Source of the DNA: Lamellibrachia columna
Lineage: Eukaryota > Annelida > Polychaeta > Sabellida > Siboglinidae
Reading direction: 5' to 3'
Length of the DNA: 64,000 nt
Assembly (NCBI GenBank): GCA_963662155.1
Contig: OY759274.1
Span: forward strand, 37,900,990 to 37,964,989
How positions within the stretch are numbered: the stretch's first letter is position 1; each line of letters starts with the position of its first letter. Of this stretch, positions 51,525 through 64,000 are shown one piece after another. The notes beneath the pieces are model-generated. The model did not search any database and had not been told where the DNA came from. It worked only from the letters and a program-made list of their open reading frames with translations. The position numbers were made by a program, and so were the translations under genes.

Positions 51525-54500
51525 CTACAACATGAAAATCACAATTTTATTAAATTTTAAATCTATATGAGACATACTACAGATATTTTTTTTATTTAGT
51601 GAATTTCATAAATGAAAGTGAAACATGTTGCCAAGTAAATATTTTAAATAAATAGCTCATATCCAACACTTATACTGTTAAGTGTATAAATCTGAAGTGC
51701 TGCAGTACTAACCATTTCTACATATATGGTAGGCAAATGCTGCAGTTCAAAAGTGCAAACTGGCAAGAGTCAATATTGATAATGCATGCTATAAAATGAC
51801 ATTGTGTGGACAAATGCAATAAAACTGGTTGCACTGTGTGTTCCGGGATGCACCAAGACAAATGCAGTCATGTGGACAATAAAATATGGTCAGATTCAGA
51901 CCTGTTTAAGCACTGAAGGTACACAAGAATAAAGTCATTCACTAAACAACCACAGAGAGGAAATGGATTCAACCGGAAGATTGGTAATTGGATGGTCAAA
52001 TATAGAGGATGGGCAGGAATATTTGGCTATTACTTTCAACTCAATGTCACCAATTGGTAATTTGGAGGATGGGTTCTATTCAACAAAAATCCAACTATGA
52101 TGTTACTTTGTTACTATTGAACTGATGTCTGCCCTGTGCAAGACCTGAACCCTGGCATGAATTCTCATCTACTTGTAATCAAAACCTTTACCACCACTAC
52201 AATTATACTTCCAAACATAACATTAACATAACACCACACATATGCAGAAGCCAATTGCCACCAAAATACATTGATCAACCTTTGCCATCAACAATACAAT
52301 GCATGATTCTGCCTTACACCATGTATCCAGTCATGAAGTTTCTACCCTAGAAATCAATAGTTATCATTATCACTCAAAGGTAGTGTAATTTGTCACCATT
52401 GTCACTGGGGATCAGAGGCACCAGACCCAATGGTAGTGTTACTAGTAACTGCAACAGTTAGCTTCAATGTCCTCAGACTGTGTACTTATAGTCCTCCGCC
52501 ACAGTCCAGCTGGTGACCAGGCATACACGGACAATTCACACACGCTATCAATCACCTGTCATCCCTACATATAACCATCTAAACTTGTAGTATTATAAGT
52601 AGTACTATAATATGACACTTTACCTGGAAGTTGTAGCGTTCTACGGGTTATTCCTGGTCACTCCTGGTCACTACTCCGGTCATTCCAGAGTTCTAAGAGA
52701 TCAGGCAGTGTTGTCGGCCAATCTGAAAATAAACCATGGAAACATGTACTGTGTTGTCAATAAATTAATTGGTAATACCGGTAGCAAATATTGTAGAATG
52801 TTTACTGAAAGTTCGTTGCCATCTTGTAAACTCTAGGCTATTATCTGAAGACAAGTACTAAGTTAGAGATGTCCCACTGTCAGTGACTGTACATTACTGA
52901 GTTCTGTTCTGAGCCAGGCACCAGACTAGTTGTCATCTTTACTGGACAAATAAGTTAGATGTCAACATACACCAATGGTGACACCCAGTGACATACTAAT
53001 GCATGCAGGAATCGTTGTCAGTGTTTACTATTACATGCAATCCAACAACATAAACATGAAATTAAGCTTCACTCAAGTGACATATTTCAACTTACATGCA
53101 ACTGCAACACTTGATAACTAGAAAAGCTAAAGCCTAGACATAAATTAATAACATATCTTGATGACCTGTTCTGCAGCTTTCAGCAGATCACACCCATCAA
53201 AACATCAGTCTCCACATTTGTTTCCTCACCATCAACAATCATTAAACGCCATATCAATCAATCTATTATTACAACACACAGATGGTCACCTAACATAACA
53301 TTCTACCTACACTTCCAGTGATGTCCACCACCCACCAGTGCAAGATTATACAGCACATGCTACCATCCACAACATATACACACAATGCTAATTCCAACCA
53401 TGATACCTACTCAAAATCCACCCTTTACACCACACACAGCAAAGCCAACAATATCCACAGAGCACCAGTGGGTGCCTTCAAGCAGTGAGTACTCTAAGTG
53501 GGGCCTGGCCACCACCAGTCCTCTTGCCAGTGTCTCCAAGACAAGCCCCGCCCACCAGCATCACTTAAGCATGACAATTACCTGTGTGAATGGCAGCCAG
53601 GTAGCCATGTGAGCAGGTGCTCCTATCTCCTGCTGAGCTAGAGAACACAAGCCGCTTTCAAGCCAAGCCGACTTTAGACTGCTGCCATTGGCCTGTGTCC
53701 ATGGCCAATGATTAGCATACAAATCAATTTGCATGAACAGAGTGACCACAACAAGCACCACAGGAGAACCCTGTCCTTCTGAGCCTTTACGAGGGTGCTT
53801 TTAATCTCACCCTCATTAGGGGGATTGCTGGTGAGCAGGGGAGCTTAGTATGTAAGTAGTTGGGGCATGTGGGCAACTTGCAACCAGCATTTGGTCTGGC
53901 TCCACACCCCAGACTTGCTAGCAGGAATCCACCAGGGATTGGACTGGCAGGAGTCCACCAGGGATTACCCAAGTTTCTCCTCCCAGAAGCTTGGATCTCC
54001 TGTGAGTCAGTAATCCAGGAATGCATGTGTACTTAGTCCTGACATTTCACCACACCCAGCCCTGTAGATTGCAATCAGAAAATGCAAACAATACAAACCT
54101 CTGGTGACAGCTGCCTATAACTGAGTTTAGTACTTTGGTTGGATAGATAACACTGCTAGCTCTGGGAAGACAGGTAGGTAGATAGATAGTGGAAGATCGA
54201 AACTGAAGTGTTTTAAACAAGTTAATGTAAGTTTGGAAATATAATTATGAAAAATGTATTTTGTTCATATGGCCTCTGGTTGAGCAGTAATACGGTCGTC
54301 TTCTACCATGGTATAATATATGGTGTGAAACACAATTACGTGAAACACTTGTACACTGACATCATATACAGACAGTGGTGATGATTAATAGTCACAATAC
54401 ACACAGTAATAACTATGGGAAAGCTATAATTAGATCTTAGGAATAAATTGTTTAAACAAAGTTTGTCTTTTTGAATAAAACTTGATTTGCTAATTAATCA

Positions 54501-56329
54501 CAGCTGATTTACTTTCTTCAGGTTAAAACAAAAAAATTATTATTTGCCATCATCCATCATCATGAACCAGTGGAAATGTTCTAATATCATCTTGACCCAC
54601 TCAATAAACATAGAATTAAACTTTGTCCCAGTATCCCCATCAACCAATGAAATTATGAACTTATGTCCCAAAGTATGATGGTCTACCAGGACTGATGAGA
54701 AATTAAACCCAGGGTAATTGGTTAATGAACCTGCCTCCCAGCTTATCAGGGTAAAGAGGGCAGTGACAAATTGCAGGTGCATGCACTGAGGGTGCATTGT
54801 AGACTTGGTATGCACACACCCATGCACAATGGCCTGTCATGGCATGTGTGGAGTGGTCATATTTTAATTGTCATTACTGTGTATAATGTTAATGCTAGTG
54901 AAATATTAACTCATGTGAATCTAGATATACCTGGTTTGCTTGCCTAGGCCATGAGAGCCTTTCCACTATTTATATTTTAAGTGCATATCTGAAGTTAAGT
55001 GCATATCTGAAGTCAAAGTTAAAACATATTTGTTTCACTTTATCAATGAGAAACAGCATATATAACCAAGTATGCCATATTTATAGTGTTCCTACCGAGT
55101 TTTTATTTTTATATTGACATATGAATATTTATAAGTGTACCAAGTTTGAAAGTAATATAAAGTTTAAACAGTAGTTTTTACTACAGATATAACTGTATTT
55201 TTGATAAAAATTATATTTTTGTACTCTATGATCTTTGTACTAGGGGGCATTTGGCTTGACTCGCAGTTGAGATGCATGTCCATGCCAAATTTTATATATA
55301 AATTATATAATGCCTTTATTTTTTTTGTGTGAAACTAATTATCCTGTAAAGTGTCAAAATGTACACAGCTACTGTATCACGAAAGAACAGCTGAAAGAAA
55401 TGCAGACCTGTCAACACATACCCCATAACAGAGGACCTTTATAGAGAATACTGCACCAACAAAGCAGAAGTTAATAAGCTACGTCAAAATCTTTGTGTGT
55501 CTGCAATTCATAAGCACCTCCGTCAGATTTATAAATTAACAACGATCAAAACGTTTTTATTCTGAATAAATATATGGACACAATGGAGATGGCCTTGGGT
55601 CAATATGTCAGCTCATGGACCTGGGGCGCTATTGTTGGTGTGTAGTCTAAGTGATGTACTGCCTTAGCGCCTGCCTGCTTTCAATGGAATCATATAATTA
55701 ATTACACCTACCAAGCACATGAATATTAAGTTGCCACATGTGTGTTGTTCTTACACTTATATAAAGCTATTTATTTCCTCTAGCAACAACCTACGCAGCA
55801 GATACAAGGATAGATTATTAACACTAACATGACCATGCATTTTAAGTGCCAAATGCAATAGAAGGAGGTTGCAATAGAAAGAGGACGATAAGTTATTGAA
55901 GATGACGGCAGTAAAATACTGGGTGTAAGTATTGGTACCTAAATGACAACTGTGAACATGTGAACCGAAATAAATATAAGCTGCCTGTAGTTTATTTAAA
56001 AAGTTATACCAGAAACTGCTGGTATTTATGAAAACATGCATTCAAGTAACTGGCTCCTGCATAAGACATCAGGTCTTTTATTTTTTTCAACAACAACAAC
56101 TACACAACACAAAAAATAGCAAAACATAAAATATAAACCAGTCCTGATGTTGAAAAGGGCAAGACGTGTGTCACTTATAACACTTGCCTAATTACCATAA
56201 ATATAACTAGAAGCACATAATTACAGTATGCAACATGCATGATTACCACTTAACAATATGAATAATGAAATATTAGTGTTTAGACTAGATACTATTTTTT
56301 TGTAGCTACAATAAATCAATATTTATACA
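51525..56329. other. Probable protocadherin 5' intron or upstream region
   Basis: No gene recognised. CpG-poor, with short scattered repeats such as the TTAAGTGCATATCTGAAGT duplication at about 54980-55015. The acceptor before the protocadherin ATG implies that a 5' UTR exon lies somewhere at higher coordinates, but I cannot place it. Confidence 0.5.
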
Positions 56330-57233
56330 GCCAAGCTGTTATATTTATACTACATAGCTAACCAAAATGTTAGCAGTGTATTTTTTTTAAACGATGAACG
56401 TTTCTACAACATAAGTTTGCAGTAAACTGTCAAGCAATTTCCATAGTAACACACCTTTAACTGAAATACACATTCTCTTTAAATTGGTACAAGCATAATT
56501 TTTTTTAAAAGAGGGACTTTGTATGGTTACATAGGCAGACTTCTACAAAGTAAACAACTTTTGTATATTCACTGTTAGCAAATTGTTATATGCCTTGTAC
56601 ATAATAAGTGCAGTTTGTAATTTCACAATATCTGGTACTTTCCAGATATGTAACTCGGAGAATAGACAAGAAGTGTGATCCAACCTCTTAGCTCTACAAA
56701 TTAAATGCACCTTTTTTGTAACAATTTAGATTAGTAGCATATGTATTGCTCCAAACTTCAGTGCAGTACACGATGTATGACACAAAGAGAGAATGGGATA
56801 CAATATGCATTCCACACTTGATAATGACAAAGCTGGCTCTATACATTATGGCACAATTCTTAGAGAGTTTAGATGTTATCATAGAAATGTGTTTTTTCCA
56901 CATTAATTTACTATCAATCAAAACACCTAAAAAAAATTTTAATTCAATCTTACTAATTTCTTCCTTACCTATATGCACAGAAAGATGCATCTTTAAAATA
57001 CGATTACCAAAAAACATATAATTTGTCTTTGATATATTGAGAGATAACTTGTTTACTGCAAACTTTTCTAATTCAATATTTGTCAACTGGACAAGAACAC
57101 CTATATCACTATTACTGTAGAGCATGTTGGTATCATCTGCAAATAAGATAAACTTTAAAATGTTTGAAACATTGCTAATATCATTTATGTACAGAATAAA
57201 CAGTTTCATCATACAATAAAAAATTAAATACAA
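56330..57233 (-). mobile_element. 5'-truncated LINE, related to the one at 10.5-14.7 kb
   Basis: The minus-strand frame 57233-56694 holds LKFILFADDTNMLYSNSDIG, KLSLNISKTNYMFFGNRILK, FFLGVLIDSKLMWKKHISMI and EVWSNTYATNLN. After a frameshift the 3' part reads KRLDHTS and DIVKL, matching RLDHTSSLF and MVKL of the 14.3 kb copy. Untranslated 3' sequence also matches (CTATGTAGTATAAA region against CTATGTAACTAATG). The 5' end stops within the RT domain next to an AAAT-rich tract. Confidence 0.9.
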
Positions 57234-57294
57234 TATACTTTAATGTTGAACATGAAACTTGCCTAAAGGTGGGCCCCGGTTCACATTATGAATA

Positions 57295-57425
57295 TCCTTT
57301 ACTAAACAAATGAACAAATAAATAAATAAAGAAATATACAAATATATAAACAAACAAATAAATAAAGAAATATAAATTATATATAAATAAATATAGACTA
57401 AATAAATAAATATATTCCATAAATA
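57295..57425. repeat. (AAAT)n-rich tract
   Basis: Degenerate AAATA repeats adjoin the 5' truncation point of the LINE copy. Confidence 0.85.
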
Positions 57426-60400
57426 TAGCTTAGCATAAAATGAAATGATTATGTAAGAACATCAAGCATATCATGTAGTGTAAAACATAAAAAATAAGGG
57501 GCGGAACACCTGCATAAATTGAAGAACCAGAGCTACACAGTAAAACCCTTCCTGCAGGGTAACAGATGCACCTACTGTGTCCCCTCTTGCCTGTGATTTA
57601 TAGTGTATTGCTAGTGGCAGTGTTATTGTAGTGACTGGCCAGGACTGACAGTGGCCTGGAGTCTTGCAGAGTCCAGGCACCACCATGTGCTGGTATGTCT
57701 CAGCAGACTACTGAACTATCTAGGATGGCCACTGGCACATAATTCTATCTACTACTCTAGTTTTTTTTCAGCTCTCCTTTGTATTGCATAATTGTGACTA
57801 AGTTCACATATCTGTGAATACAATCATTAGTGAGTATTCTTACAAGTAATATCGAATTATCCTCAAATTATAATCCTATAGGCAGTAATTTAATGCTGAT
57901 AAGGCAACTCATAGGCATTGAAACAAACTTTTTGTCCATATTGTGTGAAAAAATCAGTTACTCCACGGACGTTCCTGCTATGTGATCACAACAGAGATAG
58001 AGCACAGTACTGTTGATGTATTGAATTGGAAATCATCTGAAAACATTGTAGCATGTTTCAAATGTGGTCTGATATCCATGCTGTGATTCAAAGATCCCCT
58101 TATTTTGGCAATTGCAACCAACCACCAATGCTACATAGTTACTAATTTTGAAACCAACACTCTGGTAGTTTTCTCATAGACCATAACACCAGACTCCCTG
58201 ATATACCTCCAGAACAACCTGCTATGCATGCTGGGATAGCAACATCACAAGCTCATCCAGGGAAGTTCTTCCCTCCCCTACCCCACTTATCCCAGCCAAC
58301 AAACCTTGCTTATTAATTCTAATTACAGGGACAAGCGGATGAGAATTAGCAAGCCCACCTGCTACTGGTCAACCCCAAACATCTGTCCACTCTAAGGTCC
58401 ACTCTTGGTCAGTAGTGGGCAGTTGGCTCTGTTACAGGGACTACATTGTGACAGAGCACATGGGGCTACTTCACTCAAGGTGTTGTGTTCACAAAGAACA
58501 AGTCCAGGTGACACCAGGGTGAATCCCACCTGGACAGGTGAATGTTATATAACAAGTCTCACTCCAGAATCTCCATCTCCTGCACACACAGCAGCATCTA
58601 ATTAATACATGTCTGTTAAAAACGCAAACGCTAGTAGATTACAATTTTTTTTTAATAATTCAAAGCAACACTACAGATTATTAAAAACAATGAGCAACTA
58701 TAAAAACATCTAAATGCATTTCATTCCCGCTGCATCATTAGACCTGACTCTAACACTAATCCTGTTTTGAAAGTGCTTACTGACTCATGTTACTGTAGAA
58801 ACACTATTCAAGAAATTATTATTATTATTATTATTGGCAGTGCTGAGACAAGACACCGGAATGATCAAAACTTTCTTAGTTTCTCTCTTCCATATTTGTC
58901 CACAGTTTCTACCTAGTAAGTACAGTTTATTGTGTTATATTTTAATAAGTGTCACACACAACAAAGAGTGACACTTGAATGAATAGAAATTCTGTTTTCT
59001 TGGCTTTTTCAATTTGACATTTTTTACTCTCAAGAACTTGCTGTCATCCCCAAATATTTTGACCATGTCTCATGGTAGCGAAGCCAGTCTGCTCATGAAG
59101 GCCATGGGATATGGCTGAAATATTCAAAGATGAGGGCAAGTTCCTTGGGAGGCAGATAGTGTCAAAAACAAATCATTGTTCTTGTGAACATTTTGCATTA
59201 TATTATCACCCATTCTCCATTACATAACATATTATGCAGTTAGTTAACACTTGTTTTCCTCTGGTGAAAAAGTCCATAAAAATCACACATTTCTCATCAT
59301 CTAATGCTTTGCCAAATGACACATATAACAGTATTTCTAATGTAATTGCATGATGCATGAAATTAAAAACCTAAACACGTTCCAACATAGAAGACAATGT
59401 CCCATCAGACAACACATGTACCTGGCTAACAGCACATTCTGTAGAGGTAAATAATGATCAATCTAATCACCATCGACATGAAATTGAAAATGTTAACTTC
59501 AGAGGAAACTAACAAGGAAGCAGACTTAATCTGTAATTAATTGCATAACATCACAATGAACGTGTGCCAGTGACAAGGCTATTATGATATAATTATGATA
59601 TAATCAACCTGCTGTTGGAATTCACAGCAAGTGCCAGAATGCTGGGAAATCAAAGGTTATTATGCCTGGAAAAGACATGTAATAGTCAGGTAGGTTGTGT
59701 AATAGTCTCAGAATGAGGTGTGATTATCACATAAGATTATTGTGACTTTGTGAGAAGAATAAGCACCTTACAGTGCCATCAACCCGGGAATCAGACACGG
59801 AATGCGAGGAGGGTGGATTTTATCTTAGTTGGAGTTTCACAGTGGTAAATGTACACAGTATGTAGATGACAGGTGTTCTTCTAGGTTGAATTTCTTTTTC
59901 AATTGTTTTATCAAGAGCAAACGATCGATGGGTCAACTACATAAAATAAGTCATACCCAAAATATGCACAACTAATACATGTGTTGTCAGAAGTGTTTCA
60001 AAATAAAATTATGCAAAATTATAACAATAACAAAACATAGCAGACAGAACACATACACGTTATGTATACATGTATAAATCCCAGCTGTAAAATAATGATT
60101 TCTTATTGGAATATTAATGACCCAGCTCACCACAAAACAATACACAATAAAAAAACTGTGGTTTTATCTTGGATTTACAGTGTCATGTTGCACTAGTCAC
60201 AATGTCCTGGCTTTCTGGAACTGTTTATGGAATCAGTGCTGTAATGATTACTGACTTCACCTGATATTACATGTGGCAGTTTAATGTGATGAAGTGCCAT
60301 AACAAAACTGCTCCACCTGATCGTCAATATTATGATATGCAAACATGCTATTCTTTAGACACAATATAAAAATATCCAATTTACCACAGAGAACCCATTA

Positions 60401-63100
60401 AACATCAATCTACAATGTTAAACTAGCCACCCCTTTACATGAAGTAGGGTTGATTCAGTGGTAATTACTTCACTGGCAAGGCAGACACTAAGTCATTAAA
60501 ACAGGTGTCAGCTGAAATTGTTCAGACCCTTGAAGCAAATTGCTAGGCTCCAAGGGCTGCACATTAAAACCTCGTCAGACATGGGACAGTAAATTATAAA
60601 TCTAATTTAATTAAATGCATTACATTTCTGAATTAAATTTAGGATTTTTACTGTTCAAGACTGATATAAACTCCTACAAAATAAAGTCATTAAATACATG
60701 ATGACACATTTGTTTTAAATAATATAATAACCATTTATATCAAACATAAAGGTACATGGAAATATATAATATTATTAGGTCCATAGTAAAGATGAAAAAT
60801 ATGAATACATATTAATTATTACATAATAATTATTGTATAATAATGTATCCATGTTCTGTGCAATGCAGAAGTGGTATCTATGTTATTTTCCTAACCACTA
60901 GATCTGATATAGAAGCACAATACCTCAACTCACAACAACTAGACAAAGGCAGCCTATGCAAGACTCATTAATCAACACCGGCTGCTTCTAGTTCTTTCAG
61001 GTGCCGCCAAGTCTAAAGCACAGATTTAAAACTTATCAAGTACTACTGCAGATAAATCAGCCTTATTTGCACAGCTGTTTTTAATCATTGGCCTAAGTCC
61101 TACCTCATTTTATTATTCATGCTATTTATTCATTCAAAAGCCTGGATCTTAGCCTTACCACAAAGGTGAGCCTCGCTTATATATAGCTACAATTCATAAC
61201 AAGTAGCTTGCCAAATCCCAACAATAGCTAACTTCGCATGAACTGCATACAAAGTGTCTGCTTAGATTCCATGTCCACCATGAAATAGAACCGCCATACC
61301 ATGAATAATTTCACATGACACTTGGTTGACTTTCCAGTTGAAGAAGACACTGTCACAGTTAAATTCATGTCAGTGTCACTGTTGGTAACACTATTCTCAG
61401 GTCTAGAATAATTTATATTCGATACCTGTCTGAGCGACACATATATTGCATCATTTGCCATGCTAATGTGTCTCTGACGAGTCAACACAAAAGAGACAGT
61501 GTGATCATATGCGGAACATAATTTCCCTGCCCTGGATTGACAGTAAAGCAATACCTCATTTTAGGTGGGTTCTGCACAGGTGCGGTATTACTATGTACAT
61601 TTCTAATGACGAACCGAGACGTCTTTGAATAGCTTGATATGGCTAACTCTCACAAGAAGTTTGATATTCCAGTAGCAGCTATACATAACAGTGCCAACTA
61701 TTCGAATAATTAGCCTTCTAAATTTCACACTATGCTCTGTGAAATTGCACACTTCAATGTGAGTATCACCAAAATACCTTCTCTCCATAGGATCACTTGG
61801 GCAGAGAATATCTAACCCCATATGTTGTCGGATCTGGAAACTTGGCCAAACAGTTCAGAATCTAAAGCGCTCCAACACAAACAAATTTTAACGCAATATG
61901 GTGATTTTAACCGGATGCAGTTAAGACAACAGTTAAAAACAATTTCCATGCCTGCATAATCAGATCAGAACCATGCAAGTACTGTCAATTTGTCAAAGCT
62001 TGAAAGCAAAATTAAAGAGGCAGATAAACAACATCATCACCATTCTCACAATGACAGTGAAGACAGTCCACTGCATCATTCCAGAATACTGCTCTTTCCC
62101 TTGCTGCCTCGTTCAGGGAATAAACCACAATGGCAGACTGGGCGGACTGAGATATATATTTATACATAAGCACTCAGAGGACTCGTGTAGCCACAAACAT
62201 AAACAAAATTACAGACCAGGATATATATAGCACTCTGAGGAGTTGTGTAGCTAGAATTATAAAAAAATACATAAACAAAGCTAAATATTATCATACTGTA
62301 AGTACAAATGGTAGTAATAAATACCGGTAGCTGAAATGCTAAATGCTTACAGTATGGAAATGTTGTTTTGTAATGACTGTAATGATGTATCAGCAACGGT
62401 AACTCAGTAACAGGCCCATAAGTAACCAACCTTCGTAGACAAGTAGCACTGCCCAGACAAGACCACCAACATCAGACAACCAAGTGAACTATATCCTTCC
62501 TCAGACTGACTCCAACAAGCCTTACTACACATGTAGAACATTCTGGATATGCCTAATTCCCTGGGGTAACCAACCAAGCACCCCAAGATGAGGGTTTTTC
62601 AAATGCACCAGTAACCAGGCTTCCCAACAGTTGCTTAATGGGGTTTTAATTTGAAGCCAGCTCCTGAGTTGGTCTGGGGTATTTAACTAACAGCTAAGCA
62701 CCCCAGCCCAGGGGGTGATTGCAGTGGGTGTCAAACTAGACAGATGAGCAGAGGGTTGTTCTCAGATCTTTGAAGTATGGGGTAGACAGTGGTAGTGAGT
62801 TAATACCCCCATCAGATATTCATCCCACTGAGATTTGACACATTAAGGTAGCAGGTGTAGTATATGGCTTTGGGATCAAATTAATCTTTCCTTTGATTCT
62901 ATACATAACTATGCCTTAGAGAAACTGACATCACTACAGTTTGTCAAGCTAGAGGTCTTATAGTATTATAAATGTAGGGAATAGGGTCACAGAAAAAAGT
63001 TTTTAAAAAAAGTCACAGGAAACAAAGTCACGGAAAAAAGTTACAACTTTAAATAAATATGTTTAGTTCTTTGTATTCATAATATAAATCAAAATACTAA
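57426..63100. other. Non-coding sequence, no gene seen
   Basis: CpG-poor, AT-rich DNA. An (ATT)n tract is at 58817-58843. Reverse open frames at 61228-61551 and 61603-61821 have some protein-like composition but no recognisable family or paired splice sites. Confidence 0.5.
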
Positions 63101-63214
63101 ATACAAAACAAACTATATAGTGACACGATTACAGATCACATAAGTGTTTGGGCACTTTTACTTTTTTATTAGTGACACTTCAGAAACCACTTTTAAAGCT
63201 GATTGTTGTTGGCA

Positions 63215-63256
63215 GCTAACACCCCCAACCCCCCAACCCCCCAACCCCCCCCCCCG
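63215..63256. repeat. C-rich (CCCCCCAA)n tract, G-quadruplex-prone
   Basis: ACACCCCCAACCCCCCAACC-type repeats ending in a run of about 13 C. The complementary strand has four or more G runs with AA/TT loops. Confidence 0.9.
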
Positions 63257-63559
63257 TTCTAAGCCAGAATGTATGGATGGTTGTGACTTTATCTCTGTGA
63301 CTTTTTTCCTGTGGCTTTATATCAACTACTCATTATAATTTGTGCATCAATAGCTTTGCAATACATGTTGTTAAGGTATAACAGTAATTTTTCATTGTTT
63401 GTTGCTCCACTTCTTGGCACAGCACTGAAGATGCACAAATAAGAAATACTGAAAAATGTAATTGTATCAGTTTATGTTCACAGCATTAACATAATGGCTG
63501 GGATCTTATTATGTCATCTTGAGAATCAGGGTTCATTCCAGTGCCTAGCTGCCTGGCAT

Positions 63560-63850
63560 CAAATTGTCCAGTCATCCAACTGCCCAGTTGTTATGTGCTG
63601 TCTTGACTTGTCCTGCGTCTGGCTGTCCCCCCATCCGCCTGGCTGTCCCGTGTCAGTCTGGTTGTCCCACATCTGTCCGGTTGTCCATAACTGTCTGGTT
63701 GTCCCACATCTATCTAGCAGTCCCACATCTGTCTGGTTGTACCAGTCTATCCCACTGTTTGTGTCTGTCCAGCTGTCCTGGGTCCCCAGTGCATGGCTGT
63801 CCCCCCATCCATCTGGCTGTCCCAGGTCTGGCTGTCTGGCACCCCACTGT
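63560..63850 (+). repeat. Degenerate CTGTCTGGTTGTCCCACAT minisatellite
   Basis: Units of roughly 18-24 bp built on CTGGCTGTCC and CTGGTTGTCCCACAT recur through the stretch. Overlapping open frames on both strands arise because the unit lacks stops. Confidence 0.85.
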
Positions 63851-64000
63851 CTGATTGGGTGACCCCTCTGTATGAGGGCCTACATTAATTTGTACTACCG
63901 TGGGTAACCCTGTTAGCTGCCTACTTGACATCTTCACACTGGCTGTGTTCACTGGAGTGGACACTAGGACCATCTCCTGGCAGTTTTATGCCCCTTTACT

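Noticed and set aside
61228..61821. Two minus-strand open frames (107 and 72 codons) with some protein-like words.
   Set aside because: No family recognised, no paired acceptor and donor, and stops lie close on both sides.
63494..63973. Open frames of 87-122 codons on both strands near the right edge.
   Set aside because: They come from the CTGGTTGTCC minisatellite, whose unit lacks stops.

Overview
The window is animal nuclear DNA. It has GT-AG introns, AT-rich non-coding sequence, many microsatellites and several families of decayed transposons. Two genes can be reconstructed by joining exons whose reading phases agree. The left half (about 2.5-23.1 kb, + strand) is the 3' part of a Piezo mechanosensitive cation channel gene: 17 exons giving about 833 residues, including the conserved PF-x2-E-x6-W anchor motif, the extracellular cap, the pore helix and the C-terminal stop. 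The right half (about 51.5 kb down to 31.9 kb, - strand) is a protocadherin. One 889-codon exon carries the signal peptide, seven cadherin repeats and the membrane helix, and three small exons encode the cytoplasmic tail. An uninterrupted cadherin exon and this TE mixture suit an invertebrate such as a lophotrochozoan, but the sequence does not let me name a species.

Layout. 1-2.5 kb: no gene recognised. 2.5-23.06 kb: Piezo exons. The longest intron (9.25-14.88 kb) holds a nearly complete but frameshifted LINE with ORF1 and ORF2, and the 17.9-19.5 kb intron holds a second LINE remnant and a dispersed repeat. 23.1-29.9 kb: a transposon graveyard between the two convergent genes, with a LINE 3' end, a hAT-like transposase fragment, a 1.47 kb element with imperfect inverted ends and a near-perfect 8-bp target duplication, and a Mutator-like transposase with one internal stop lying between two direct repeats of about 120 bp. 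30-31.9 kb: probable protocadherin 3' UTR and flank. 31.9-51.5 kb: protocadherin, with a 13.8 kb intron containing a possible alternative tail exon, a possible nested + strand gene start at 40.2 kb, two MITE-like elements and minisatellites. 51.5-64 kb: probable upstream intron or intergenic DNA of the protocadherin, with a 5'-truncated LINE at 56.3-57.2 kb and a few simple repeats.

The two genes are tail to tail and nothing links them in one pathway. The most notable observations are the possible alternative cytoplasmic route of the protocadherin, the candidate nested gene with an octamer and TATA palindrome, the apparent CpG-depletion boundary near 32-33 kb with a CpG-rich cadherin exon inside the depleted zone, and the unusual flanks of the Mutator-like transposase. 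All similarity statements come from recognising protein families by eye; no database search was run.
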